The notes under the pieces: generated by a model | What the model was told of the DNA's origin: nothing | Seen by the model: only the letters and a program-made list of their open reading frames with translations | The model's database searches: none | Part shown: piece after piece, positions 11,196 to 22,560 of the stretch | How positions within the stretch are numbered: the first letter of the stretch is position 1 | Layout: every line of letters starts with the position of its first letter | Position numbers and translations under genes: made by a program | Source of the DNA: Phoronis australis | Taxonomy: Eukaryota > Phoronida > Phoronidae | Assembly (NCBI GenBank): GCA_002633005.1 | Contig: NMRA01000162.1 | Span: 661,710-701,881 of the forward strand | DNA: 40,172 nt | Direction of reading: 5' to 3'

Positions 11196-11370
11196 AAATA
11201 AATTAAAAAATAATAACAATAATAATATAAAAAAACAATAATAATACAAATAAAAATAACGATACCAATGACGGGTAAGAATAGTGAAACTAGTAATGGT
11301 AGTAATACCAATAAGAGTAGTAATGGTAGTAATCGCAGTGATAATGATCTAATAGTAATATAATGATAAT
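11196..11370. repeat. Degenerate AAT/AGT trinucleotide microsatellite
   Basis: Runs of AATAATAAC, then AGTAATGGTAGTAAT and AATGATAATG, form an impure triplet repeat. Overlapping minus-strand frames of 73 and 87 codons (11028-11434) are leucine- and tyrosine-rich because of this repeat and are not genes. Confidence 0.85.
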
Positions 11371-11756
11371 GGGTAGCCATACTGTATTCATGCTGTGTCA
11401 GCCAGGGGGGCATTCGTGAAGAAGAGGTGTACATGTACGCAGAGTGCCACTCAAAAAGTGTTTTTTCAAAGCAAAAAAATAATCTTCAGTATGGTGCCAT
11501 TTTCGACACAATACTATTAAAAGTGGTGTCATATCTGAAAATCTTGGACAGACCTGTACAAAAATTTGAACGTTTTACACAAAATGAGTCTCTAAATGGG
11601 CCACTTTGTGTCCAAGCCCGCTATCTAAACGGGTAGCTATTATTTTGTTTCGGGCGACACCCATCGTCCAAAAATAATAGAGTTTCCCCAGGCCGTGTCA
11701 GACAACACTTGTTCGTGATTTTTGTCATTTTTGGTAACATCACGTCACTTTCGTAA

Positions 11757-11900
11757 ACTGTAACAATGGTACATTTCTCGCATGTGCATTCGAGCAAAAC
11801 TATAACAACTACGTGTAATGTAACAACTTGTTACAGTTTAGGAGATGGTTAACAATGCAAAACGTAACAAAGAGTAAAATGTAACAGTTGTTGTATTTTA
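11757..11900. repeat. Cluster of GTAACA words with a palindrome
   Basis: GTAACA or its complement recurs several times, including the near-perfect palindrome GTAACAACTTGTTAC at 11820-11834. A related pair (AACAAGTTGTTAC, ATGTTACAATT) occurs near 9364-9392. The function is unknown; it may be subterminal sequence of an element. Confidence 0.35.
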
Positions 11901-12268
11901 TGGCACATCATTGCGCCTCGGTGTATAAGAGGTTTGAAATGCAAAAAAGGTATGCCTTTTAAACAGATCGCGATGAATCCATTCCTTGTGGATGTAAACG
12001 TGGGAGTTCAGTTATTCAGTTTAAAACTCCACTTTGTTTTTCGTGATATTAACCACGTTACGACTGGGTTTTCACTCTTAGTACTGACATTTGAAAATAT
12101 TTTGCAACTCTGATTTTACGGTCGATGCATGAATGCTATGTACATGTATGTTGTAACCTTTCGCGTGAACTACTGCCGCTGCAACACCATGTATATAGTT
12201 TTAAGTGAAAAGTATTTCCGTATACTAATTACGAAAGCGTTCTCTTTTTGACGGATCATCTGTATTTT

Positions 12269-13859
12269 AAATTAGAGTATTCCCTTCACAAACCTCACAA
12301 TTGTGACAATTTTGGCCGGCTGAAACGATGCATTTGGTGCCAGTATTAGATCGACATAATACCATTCAAAAACACCACTTTCTGTTTATTTGCACAATGT
12401 ATCACGGCTGTATGTCGATTAGTTCACACTGGGAACCATTTATGAAGGTGGAGGGGTAGCCACACCTCGCACGTTCGGGAAAATTACAGGAAAGCAGGTT
12501 AAAACAAAAGGACAGCGGAGCACCAACTCATAAATCTCTGGGGAAGTGCGGTGGTGTTCTGCGGGAGTTGGCTGAAATGGGTGGCCAAAACGAAATATTA
12601 ATACATGGCAATCGGTGGGATGGACAATAAATTTGGTTGACATCCTTGGGATGGAGGAGTGAAATATACCTACAGTGTACGCCTATAAACGGGAGCGTAG
12701 TTTCGGCCAATTGCGTGTCAAATGTCATATTCTCAATTAATTGGCGAAGTCCAAATATGGAACATGTTGACTTTAAATGTTTACACCTGAAGACATCAAA
12801 CCACCATGCGAAATTCTGATCAACATGATGCACTGGAATTTCGAGATTTTACTCAGTAATAATCTGTTGAGTATTTATAGTAAAACTGATTATACAAGAG
12901 TTCAAGTACTTTTGTATGAGGACGTTTGGTGGACTTCAAAACTTGAGAAGGCACTGGATTTGAATATTTTTGACGGAGGTAGGGTTAACAAAGCAAAGTT
13001 TCAGTTTCACCATAAAGTGTAACATTTCAACTTCCCTTTTTCGTGGCAATTTTAATTAATTCGCTGTAACTTAAAATTTGACACTCGAAAATGTCTCACT
13101 TTCATCAGACGACTCCTCGAATTTTCCAAAGCAAGCTTGTTGGCATCTTTCGATAGAAGTAATTCATAACGTGGCGTAAAAACATGCTCCGTGTACCATT
13201 TTCGAGCTTCGGATTGAACTTAGATATTTTTTACAAACTTGAAGCCCAAAAACATCCATGGAAGTTTGACTTGTTGTTTTTCATTATTCACTATACTCTA
13301 TGCAGTTTGTAAATGTTAACGTCACGGAATTAGGAAAATTGATCGCATCCTTTACACAGCCCACTACTTTGGAATATGTTCCAAGGTGTCTGCTGGGTCC
13401 TAATGTTTATCGTGTAGAAACTGAACGATGTTTTCTTCTTCGTATACGTTTCGAATTTAAATTTGGAGCGGTTTTACCAATTCTGTGAGCTTAGTCACAC
13501 ATAATTAAACATTTGCACCGACGGTACATATTAAATAACAGCACTACTTACTCAGAGGACTGGGACAGTTTCCATAATATTCTACGTAATCATCCACCAA
13601 TAAATCCATTTGAGTGCAATGGGCCGAAGGTTTGGCGATGATCTTCATTTGAGTGCGGACCCTAGTAGCGTCAACGTGCATTGCTTTTTGTATCCAACCA
13701 TTGTCCCACTCTTCAATTCCTTAAAATACGTATTACACATAAGCCAGCAAACCAAACCGAGAAGCAAATTTTATCCTCAAACTCACAAATCACCTTTTGA
13801 TACCACTTTCAAGAACCTTGAATGTTGCAAGATGTTGTATCAAAAGTGACACACATATT
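12269..13859. repeat. 1.59-kb direct duplication, copy A
   Basis: Nearly identical to 14092-15670. I count roughly ten single-base differences and one 12-base stretch present only here (near 13358). Short frames inside it on both strands repeat in the second copy and have no recognisable protein features. The end of this copy runs straight into a family R fragment. The very high identity, with a single N between copies, suggests two alleles placed in tandem by the assembler, though a recent duplication is possible. Confidence 0.9.
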
Positions 13860-14085
13860 GTTATCTGCGCGCATTTTGCTGTGATTGACACAAGTGAAAA
13901 ATAGGAGACTTTCGAGTAGCAATGGGGGCTGACAACATGGAACTAGCTACCAGTGAGAAGATATTTCACCTGAGCAGTGGGAGGCACAGAGGAACATACT
14001 TGAATAAATGTGTGTGACTAGTTGTGAGAAGTCTAAAGAGTGAATTCACATTACTTCCCAGTCCTCCAGAGGGCAAACGTACACG
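13860..14085 (+). repeat. Family R fragment, copy 2 (3' part only)
   Basis: From TTATCTGCGCGCATTTTGCT to the N at 14086 this matches 39813-40035 at about 90% by eye. It holds the same frame (ADNMELATSEKIFHLSSGRH, compared with ADNMEPATSEKIFHLSSGRH). It begins exactly where duplication copy A ends and is cut off by the N. Confidence 0.8.
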
Positions 14086-14086
14086 N
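14086..14086. other. Single-N assembly join
   Basis: One ambiguous base at the junction between the family R fragment and duplication copy B. This is typical of a closed scaffold gap of unknown true length. Confidence 0.8.
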
Positions 14087-14091
14087 ATTTA

Positions 14092-15670
14092 AAATTAGAG
14101 TATTCCCTTCACAAACCTCACAATTGTGACAATTTTGGCCGGCTGAAACGATGCATTTGGTGCCAGTATTAGATCGACATAATACCATTCAAAAACACCA
14201 CTTTCTGTTTATTTGCACAATGTATCACGGCTGTATGTCGATTAGTTCACACTGGGAACCATTTATGAAGGTGGAGGGGTAGCCACACCTCGCACGTTCG
14301 GGAAAATTACAGGAAAGCAGGTTAAAACAAAAGGACAGCGGAGCACCAACTCATAAATCTCTGGGGAAGTGCGGTGGTGTTCTGCGGGAGTTGGCTGAAA
14401 TGGGTGGCCAAAACGAAATATTAATACATGGCAATCGGTGGGATGGACAATAAATTTGGTTGACATCCTTGGGATGGAGGAGTGAAATATACCTACAGTG
14501 TACGCCTATAAACGGGAGCGTAGTTTCGGCCAATTGCGTGTCAAATGTCATATTCTCAATTAATTGGCGAAGTCCAAATATGGAACATGTTGACCTTAAA
14601 ACTTTACACCTGAAGACATCAAACCACCATGCGAAATTCTGATCAACATGATGCACTGGAATTTCGAGATTTTACTCAGTAATAATCTGTTGAGTATTTA
14701 TAGTAAAACTGATTATACAAGAGTTCAAGTACTTTTGTATGAGGACGTTTGGTGGACTTCAAAACTTGAGAAGGCACTGGATTTGAATATTTTTGACGGA
14801 GGTAGGGTTAACAAAGCAAAGTTTCAGTTTCACCATAAAGTGTAACATTTCAACTTCCCTTTTTCGTGGCAATTTTAATTAATTCGCTGTAACTTAAAAT
14901 TTGACACTCGAAAATGTCTCACTTTCATCAGACGACTCCTCGAATTTTCCAAAGCAAGCTTGTTGGCATCTTTCGATAGTAGTAATTCATAACGTGGCGT
15001 AAAAACATGCTCCGTGTACCATTTTCGAGCTTCGGATTGAACTTAGATATTTTTTACAAACTTGAAGCCCAAAAACATCCGTGGAAGTTTGACTTGTTGT
15101 TTTTCATTATTCACTATACGCTATGCAGTTTGTAAATGTTAACGTCACGGAATTAGGAAAATTGATCGCATCCTTTACACAGGAATATGTTCCAAGGTGT
15201 CTGCTGGGTCCTAATGTTTATCGTGTAGAAACTGAACGATGTTTTCTTCTTCGTATACGTTTCGAATTTAAATTTGGAGCGGTTTTACCAATTCTGTGAC
15301 CTTAGTCACACATAATTGAACATTTGCACCGACGGTACATATTAAATAACAGCACTACTTACTCAGAGGACTGGGACAGTTTCCATAATATTCTACGTAA
15401 TCATCCACCAATAAATCCATTTGAGTGCATTGGGCCGAAGGTTTGGCGATGATCTTCATTTGAGTGCGGACCCTAGTAGCGTCAACGTGCATTGCTTTTT
15501 GTATCCAACCATTGTCCCACTCTTCAATTCCTTAAAATACGTATTACACATAAGCCAGCAAACCAAACCGAGAAGAAAATTTTATCCTCAAACTCACAAA
15601 TCACCTTTTGATACCACTTTCAAGAACCTTGAATGTTGCAAGATGTTGTATCAAAAGTGACACACATATT
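14092..15670. repeat. 1.58-kb direct duplication, copy B
   Basis: Second copy of 12269-13859, 12 bases shorter. After the shared CACACATATT at 15661-15670 it continues into different sequence (TTGAGAGAATGAAGCC), where copy A enters family R. Copy B may therefore be the allele without the family R insertion. Confidence 0.9.
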
Positions 15671-15833
15671 TTGAGAGAATGAAGCCGGCAATTTATTACC
15701 ATCTACATGTATATGTAGAGTAATTGTACCCAGATTCAACACTTTTTCACATGATTTTCTGCTTCCATCAGAATTACGCAGCATTTATGGAAAAGTTACC
15801 ACCATGAAATGGCATATTCTCCTGCGATTTTGA

Positions 15834-16094
15834 GTGGTCTCAACTACTGTACTAACCCGTGGGTCTGTTCATGAACAGTACCCTAGGCAACGACATCTAC
15901 AAACTCCTCTCTGTACTAAATCATTTGTTGAAGATTCAATTCGCAATGCCTTACCTCATATCATTAACAACCTTCCTGAAAGTGTTTTTCAAAACATTTT
16001 CACTCAGCCGTTATCCTATGTTATAGATTCGTTTAAGAAAGATTGTTTTGAAAGTTATGAATTTAAGTGCACTATTCCAAACTGCTTTGTGTGA
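15834..16094 (+). pseudogene. Probable LINE reverse-transcriptase C-terminal remnant
   Basis: The frame reads YPRQRHLQTPLCTKSFVEDS, then IRNALPHIINNLPESVFQNI, and ends FKCTIPNCFV. The layout of an R-rich stretch, then a serine/arginine segment, an asparagine-leucine-proline word and a final FKKD-type segment resembles the extreme C-terminus that follows the reverse transcriptase of many animal LINEs. No catalytic RT motif lies upstream; the frame begins with a non-ATG codon just after unrelated sequence. It is therefore at most the 3' stump of a 5'-truncated element. The match is by pattern only. Confidence 0.4.
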
Positions 16095-17212
16095 AACTAT
16101 TATCGACAATCTCTCGTTGTTTTTTAACAATTAGTTTTAAATTACATTATCAGCCATTTTGCACTTCTGATTATCTGTAAGAGTGTATTTTTTATTATAT
16201 GGTAGCTCCGTGGTCAGTGGACCTTTCGGGTGATTCACGGAATCTCCATAAGCGTAAATTTGTATTAAGTGTATTTTTGGCTTAACGTGAATAATGTATA
16301 TTACTACCACTGCTACTGTACCAGAGATCATTTTAGATAACTCACTTAGCTCATAAAAGGGCGTATTTTCTATCGACCAGTACAGCACAACGTTTCTAGA
16401 ATCACTTCCTTAGTGTCGTTGTGAACAAAGTTAATTAATGTACCAGGTATTACCGTTGAACTTTTCCTTATTTAACGGAAATCGTAAGGGTGAGAATAGC
16501 GGGGTAAACTATTGATCGTAGGCCCACTGATGCTATGCCTCAGTGGCATCACGTCAAAATTAGCTCGAACAATCTGGATCTTTCGTGTACTGTAAATCGC
16601 AAGGCATTACAACCGCGTATCCTCGATGGTGAACGTGTTTAATTCAGGTGAAAACATGTACATGTACATGTAAGCAGAAGAGAAGCTATCACAAGACGGA
16701 GATCTGAAAACTACACAACGCAAAAATAGGATACCTTTAATGATGCACTTGTATGCTTCTAACAAAACTATTGTGTAGCAGAACCTACACAACTAATAGT
16801 ATTTTTACAAATCTACATGCACGCTAAACTAAGTGCAGTTGTATTCATTGACAATATCAACTGCTGAAACAACAATGTCAGCAAACAATGTAGGTGAGCT
16901 TTGCACTACTAACCTCGCGGGCTCACATAGCATGGACGATGCAGTGTTATTCTCCAGCACCACGCCACGATGGATCGTTTTCGTCACAAAATTCGTTCTT
17001 AAAAGCAATTTCGACCTACTTCCTATTCACACTGTAGCTATTATCTGTGTCTAAATAAATTGGCCAAGCAATCACAGAGACAAGGAATTAGCTTACAATT
17101 TTCACTGTAAAGACTTAATCCTTTTCTGATTCAAATACTTCAAACTATAAACCGAGTTAAGTAAATTGTATGGAACCTACTCAAACGGGCACCGATTTTC
17201 TACGAGATAAAC
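16095..17212. other. No recognisable feature
   Basis: Short frames on both strands (for example 16137-16388 minus, 16833-17054 plus) have no motif or splice context. Nothing structural is apparent. Confidence 0.45.
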
Positions 17213-17524
17213 TTGAACAACGATTTCACGTGGCGTAAAATCGCCCTTGTTTTGTTTGCTGTTTTTTTAGGGTGTAGGTCCTTGATATACAAATACAATT
17301 GTTGGCCATCCTTAATTTTGTATTCGTGCGTATGCTTACGAAGCGCTGTGTTAAATACAATTGTGCAATTTGAAGTCGTGGGTGTAGAATTTAGTCACCC
17401 CCTTTTTGGTACTAGTTGGACGGTCACTTACTGCCGCGGCCCGTTAGCATTGTCAACAATTACATTTTCAGTTATAGGCCTTGCTCCGGGAGACTTTGAG
17501 GTGGACGTTGAAAATAACGTGTGA
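17213..17524 (+). CDS. Weak candidate frame with signal-peptide-like start
   Basis: A 103-codon frame begins MNNDFTWRKIALVLFAVFLG, a charged start followed by a hydrophobic core that could act as a signal peptide or membrane anchor, followed by a mixed hydrophobic chain with several cysteines and no recognised domain. The first codon in this frame is not ATG (the sequence is TTG), so it would need an upstream exon. Such frames arise easily by chance in AT-rich DNA. I give it little weight. Confidence 0.12.
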   Translation: MNNDFTWRKIALVLFAVFLGCRSLIYKYNCWPSLILYSCVCLRSAVLNTIVQFEVVGVEFSHPLFGTSWTVTYCRGPLALSTITFSVIGLAPGDFEVDVENNV

Positions 17525-17994
17525 ATTCACCGAATGGGCCACTTACTCCACTGAAAGCCAAAGCATCAATAAGCGGCAAATGAGGAAGACCATTTTATTG
17601 CTATCGAATCAACACAATTAGCATATATCACGAATGCGTAATGAATTTCAAGAAATATCTTACATTAGTGGATTTATCATTGGACAGTTGTTCTTTGTGA
17701 CATTGGATATAACCTGTAAACAGTGTAAACTGTGTATTATTTCTCAGGCATTTTCATAGAAGTGTGTAGTTTAGTCGTTAAACGAACTCAAAACCAAAGA
17801 GGCACTGATGCCGAAGTATAATAAATAGATTTAGCAGTTGCAATACGTTATTTGGTCTCGTTTCATTATGATTGGTTTTATAATTAATAGTCACTTATTT
17901 TAGGGATAGTTGAATAATTAAGCTACGAGATCATCAGACAATTCAATAGATTTTGAATGCTTTTATAAACTGTACATTCAGTTCCATTCTATGT

Positions 17995-18705
17995 TTCTAT
18001 TTATTTATTTCAACATTCAAGGCCTTGGCCCACATTTTACATAAAATTTACAGGAAAACGATCAGCAGCTTTTCCCTGGGGGGAGAGGCTTGAAATACAA
18101 ATTTCCTTACGTGAATCTCACCATTAGCTTTACAAAGGTATGTTTATTTGGTTCACGCCAGCACGACTCATGTATAAATGCAGTTCTCTAAGACCATTAT
18201 TTTTAGAAACACATATAAAATGGTATTCATCTTCAATTAGGGACACACGGTATTTTTGGTCCACAAAAGCATGTCTACCTTTCTTTTATCATCAAGATAT
18301 GGTTGGAGCAATGTAATTTAGCCAAAGCTGCTAAAACACATATGGAATATTACGTAACAGATAGGATTCCATTTCAAAATCAATTTTAAATGAGAAATTT
18401 GTATCAAGTTTTTAGCTATTCTTCACGGCAAAGCTCCAGCCTTGTAAAAAACAATCATTAATTCGCTGCCCAATAGTGACAAGAAAGAATGCTTTGCAGC
18501 CAATTCCCTGATTATGCAATACCAATCCAAAACCATATACCAGCAAATTCATAACACCCTGATCCAATGTGACAAGCTTGTCAAAGAAAGCATGGTTTGG
18601 ACAATTACTTCCAAAACCCAGTTATTACAATACATAATTTCAATTGAACAAGCTCAATACTAGGATATTCTTTCAATCCCCAAATCTCACCATCATAGGT
18701 AATAA
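17995..18705 (-). pseudogene. LINE remnant: C-terminal part after reverse transcriptase
   Basis: Read on the minus strand, pieces of a typical animal LINE C-terminus appear in order with interrupting stops and shifts. These are YDGEIWGLKEYPSIELVQL at about 18697-18640 (the Y-G-x-E-x-W-G block just after the RT domain), an RINDCFLQGWSFAVKNS segment at about 18468-18415, an RELHL-type segment near 18190, and LYFKPLPP near 18090. The 3' end ends in AATAAATAAA-like sequence near 18000. Many disablements make it non-functional. The catalytic RT core is absent, so this is a 5'-truncated insertion, as expected for LINEs. The clade is not determined. Confidence 0.7.
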
Positions 18706-19823
18706 TTATTGGGCGTGCCATTTTATCAAAAATTCAGAGTGCAGTTTTCGGTAAAAGTCCTGCACATTTTGACCGAAAACGTTAAATTGAAACAAATTGT
18801 TTTCTATGCGTGGTGAAAAAAAGTTTTTGTATGTTGCGCCCAGACTAATTTAAGAGTAAGGCAAATACCCAGACACTTACATGATGGGACGACATCAATT
18901 TTACCATTTTCAAAATGCCATTTCCGTATTTTCTCAATGACCCGCCGTTTCTTAATGCCATTATTTATGTTTTTGTAATGTTGACTTTCATACGAAAAAC
19001 CTGACAGTATTCTAGCCTTACAATATACGGATTGGTTCAGGATTAATTAAGCCGAGAAACTATTTTCCTTGATAATGTCCTTTTATTTTTTTGGCTCGTT
19101 TCTTGTCGTTTGCACCAAAATTTTGCATTTTTTTTCCTTTCAGCATCAAACTTACATAAACTAAGAGCGTTGTAATGGGCTCAAAGTCACTGCTTTTTAC
19201 AGAACTCGTATAGGGCTCCGGGGGGACCTTTTAGAGTTTTTCAATTCCAGGAATTCGAGCTCCAAGGAAGCTTGTCAGATCCTTTGAGACCTGGAAAAAG
19301 ACAGAGCTTGCCAAGCACTAAATAGGTTTTTAATATGTTATCTGCTGCGACTTACCGATGTCGACTTACATGTATTCCAAGATGTTATGATAACTGTTAC
19401 CTACATGTAAACGACTTGTACACGATATCTACGGTATCTCTTGAAAGACTTGATCAAAATTTGGAATTTTGGTGGGCCTTATTATACGGTGTATGCAAAG
19501 TGAAGTCTGCTCATCATTTTAACTGACGATTCTCAAGATATTATGGTAAAACTGGTGAGATGAAAGTCCTCTCATCGCTTACCCCTCGCTCCTTGCTTTG
19601 TTAGGGATAATGTTTGGCGAAATCGGAACCACGATGGAGATGAGACGGTCATTTTACATATAACCATTATAAACCCTATACATGTAACTCTGCGATCGTT
19701 TTACAGAGCCGTCTGAATCTTATGCGCAAACATATATCTTTAAAAGCTACTAGTTAACGTTTAAGGGTCTATCTCATGGACACTTTGGTCCTGCTCTTCC
19801 AATTCATAATTGCTTAATTATAA
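18706..19823. other. No recognisable feature
   Basis: The 5' side could contain more of the decayed LINE, but I cannot follow it. A frame at 19335-19526 has no identifying features. Confidence 0.4.
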
Positions 19824-19855
19824 TGACGTGCCTATAATAAATTATAGGCACGTCA
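19824..19855. repeat. Perfect 15-bp hairpin with 2-nt loop
   Basis: TGACGTGCCTATAAT, AA, then the exact reverse complement. The outer arms contain TGACGT/ACGTCA, a CRE-type half site, so the arms could also be paired transcription-factor sites. The loop is too small for a typical microRNA precursor. Confidence 0.85.
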
Positions 19856-19989
19856 CTACCTGGAAGTAATGTGTTCTCCCTTTCTTAAGTAATACTGTCA
19901 ATTGTTGCGGAAGTAACTTTGAATTACTTTTTCTTTCTGAAACAGCTGTGTTCCAAGTTTTGTGGAGCAGAAGACCAAATTTCCGCCTT

Positions 19990-21055
19990 AAGTCTTAAGA
20001 GCATGTTCGCGAATGGACCAGGCAGAGTTTGATTAACGCTATGTCACACATTCTCTTTATATTTTCTCTGTGTGATGACACTGGCGCCACTGATTCCAGA
20101 CAATTTTTTTTTTCAAAACGCCTCTGTTTGGTTTCCGTGGATATATTTTGTTTCCTGCAAGTTTTGAGCCTGGCCGCAGTTGAGTTTTAGTAAAATTTCG
20201 ACAGTTAAGTTACGCAGTGGAAGTAAGGTTGAAAGATTTCAATAATTTTTGTCTGTTTTTAGAGCCGCATAAGATTAGTACTTTTAGTGATTTTTGAAAA
20301 TGTCAAAATTGGCTAAATTTATATCCCGATATCTCAGCTGGCGCTAACGGATTTCATGTCATCTAAAACCAAAAGTTACTGGTGGTTTCGTCGTTTCACC
20401 ACAATGTGCAACGTCAACAAACGTCAACAAAAAGTGAATATTTGCTAACAGTCGACCCCTACCTTGCAAATCAATTAATCATTCATCAAATTTCGTATTT
20501 TCTAGGCACCGAAAAAAAAGGTTCGTAGCCATGAAATTCAAATACTTACTAGACAAAATCCACTAGTTTTGGTAGGACACCTTTTGCGAGAGTCGAAATT
20601 TCACTGATTTTATAAAGCTCAGTGATCTTATTCGCACGGCAAAAAAGCAAAACACCACCAATAAATCATTTTCATAACATTTTTTTCTTCAAACATCGTG
20701 GTTGATCCCTCCCTCTTGCGATTTTCCAAATCTTACAGTGTTGTATGAACAATATCATATATTTTTTTGGTTTTATCTGTGATTGTCCTGTTAACAAAGA
20801 TGCTAACTGTGAGTTAGCAATGGGGTGTGTCTGAACAAACGTTATTTCTGAGGAATCGTCAAGTGGTTTTGATGCAGGGCGTTGAAAGCGGAGGACAGTG
20901 TCAAGATCAAAGATTCATTGGCAATTACAGGCAAAGACAAATCCACTGGTGACCAGTCTTCCGTGAACAGTATAGAGCAGCCAGTGCTTCCAACGACATA
21001 ATAGTTTGGAGTGGTGTGGCTGGATAGTGTTATCATTTTGCTATCTGTATGCAGT
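19990..21055 (+). repeat. Family R dispersed repeat, copy 3
   Basis: Begins CTTAAGAGCATGTTCGCG and is collinear with 38590-39830, with two internal segments missing (for example the stretch equivalent to 38840-38905). Shared landmarks are CCGATATCTCAGCTGG, CATTCATCAAATTTCGTATT, GACACCTTTTGCGAGAGTCG and a 46-base exact match at 20860-20905. On the minus strand the last block can be read as LPVIANESLILTLSSAFNAL, as in the other copy. It fades out near 21055 before the segment preserved at 13860-14085. Confidence 0.8.
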
Positions 21056-21184
21056 ATTTATGTACACAGATTCATGCACATTGGGCTCTAATGGCTAAGT
21101 GTTAATGCACTGGCTCCCATATTACATTCCTGTGTTAAAGCACAGGTGATCTCGCTTACATGTACTTCCTCATCCCATACTCTA

Positions 21185-21400
21185 AAGGAAACTCCTCAGT
21201 CTGTATAAATAATGTTGGACTACTTTAAAGTAAAAAGTGATATTTAATGCGGCTAGAATCTTGTTTAATACTCATCGCCCATTTAATTTATACAAGGTAG
21301 AATGGAAACACGTGATATCTAAATGTGTTAAAAGATCCAAATGCCACTGATTAGCTCCAGCATAACTCTCCTGATGTCACCCTTTCAAAATACAGGTGAC
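21185..21400. repeat. Diverged local repeat, unit 1
   Basis: Shares an ordered set of words with 22160-22345: GATATTTAAT, ATCTNGTTTA, TACAAAGTA-type, GATATCTAAATGTGTT and CCTTTCAAA. Similarity is about 65% by eye. The Penelope-like remnant lies between the units. Confidence 0.5.
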
Positions 21401-21534
21401 CTCGGCAGCTCCCCAACGTCTCGGTTTATTACTCTAAACCATTGTCAAGGAAACAGCTCACAAACTCAAAACACGCGACACAGATAGAGAAGAGACTGTT
21501 CAAGTCAAAATGCATTGTGAGGAGAGGCCAGAAA

Positions 21535-22005
21535 TCAAAACATTTGGTGCTCAAATGAACCAACGTTTCTTTTGAGGTAACGCTCAACATGATTCAACAT
21601 TATTTGCGTAGTGTTCTTTAACAGGAGCCTGAGGGTGGCGGTATCCTTGCCTATAATCTGAACACCAGAGCATTCTATAGTGTGACCACCTGTCAAGGAA
21701 TGATTGAGAACGGCATTGTGTGTGTCTTTACAGTGTTCTTTGACTCTGATGCTACGAATCCTGTTGGTCAATCCAGTGTAATACTGTTCACAGACACTAC
21801 AATTGAGTTGGAAAACAACGTGATTTCTTTGAGAATTACTCAACAGTGTTTTCACTCTCGACAATGACAAAAGTCTGTCTACAGGTTTGAAGATTGTTAC
21901 GAGTTGCAAACATGGAATAATAGCTCCAAGATTTCTTTTAATCTGCCTCTCGACTACACAACTACCGTTACCTAAATAGGGGAGATTGAGAAATGCCTTC
22001 TTCAA
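21535..22005 (-). pseudogene. Penelope-like element remnant with GIY-YIG endonuclease domain
   Basis: The frame of 156 codons starts in the linker typical of Penelope-like elements (LNLPYLGNGSCVVERQIKR, a P-Y-L-G word before the domain). It is followed by VVFQLNCSVCEQYYTG, matching the C-x-x-C and Y-x-G core of the GIY-YIG family, then IRVKEHCKDTHNA as the R/EH helix, and a C-terminal LNHVERYLKRNVGSFE. GIY-YIG nucleases nick DNA to prime reverse transcription in these elements. The reverse transcriptase domain that should precede it is not seen upstream, where stops appear beyond 22005, so this is a truncated copy. The usual YIG-type glycine follows threonine here (YYTG), a variant. Confidence 0.75.
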
Positions 22006-22159
22006 TTCAAGCCGGTTGGATAGATATGTCGTTACTTAGTTACTCGCGAATTTTCAAGTTCGTGCTTCTGTTCTGGCCTAAATCAAATGTGATGTCCCTT
22101 GCCTCGACATCACATACCTTACAAATAACTCATAATTCTTCAAAAACAATGTTGGAACA

Positions 22160-22560
22160 AATTTAAGTAAACAATGATATTTAATCTGAATGCAATCTGG
22201 TTTAGAAATGGTCATCCATTTCAGTGATACAAAGTACCATGGAAAATGAGATATCTAAATGTGTTGTTTGACCTAAATGGCAGTGAGTTGGTTTAAGTAT
22301 TACATTACCAAAGTAAACCTTTCAAAGTATAGGGCCCCAACCATAATTTTTCATCACATATACTACCTGAAACTCATCAGTCTGCCTAAGTCACCGTGTA
22401 CATGTTTACATGTACCTTTCCTTAAGCTTGTACATAAGTCAACACTCAGATAAGGCTTCGCTTTTTCGAAAAGTGGGGTTGAGAGTAAAATGAATTTGAA
22501 AGATGAAAACTGAAATATCAACATGTTTAAAGAATTTGGACAACGTTGTTTCAACTAGAA
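22160..22560. repeat. Diverged local repeat, unit 2 with partial unit 3
   Basis: 22160-22345 parallels 21185-21400. 22365-22560 again shows CTCATCAGTCTG, compared with CTCCTCAGTCTG at 21190, and AAATATCAACATGTTTAAAG, compared with GATATCTAAATGTGTTAAAAG. This suggests an old tandem or segmental repeat with a period near 1 kb, then about 0.3 kb. Confidence 0.4.

Noticed and set aside
11028-11434. Leucine- and tyrosine-rich frames as membrane proteins
   Set aside because: Their composition comes from the underlying AAT/AGT microsatellite.
12440-14656. Paired frames of 60-101 codons inside the direct duplication as duplicated genes
   Set aside because: They recur only because the DNA is duplicated at about 99% identity. 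They overlap on both strands and lack recognisable features or splice context.
19824-19855. microRNA precursor
   Set aside because: A 2-nt loop and 15-bp stem are too small for Drosha/Dicer-type processing.
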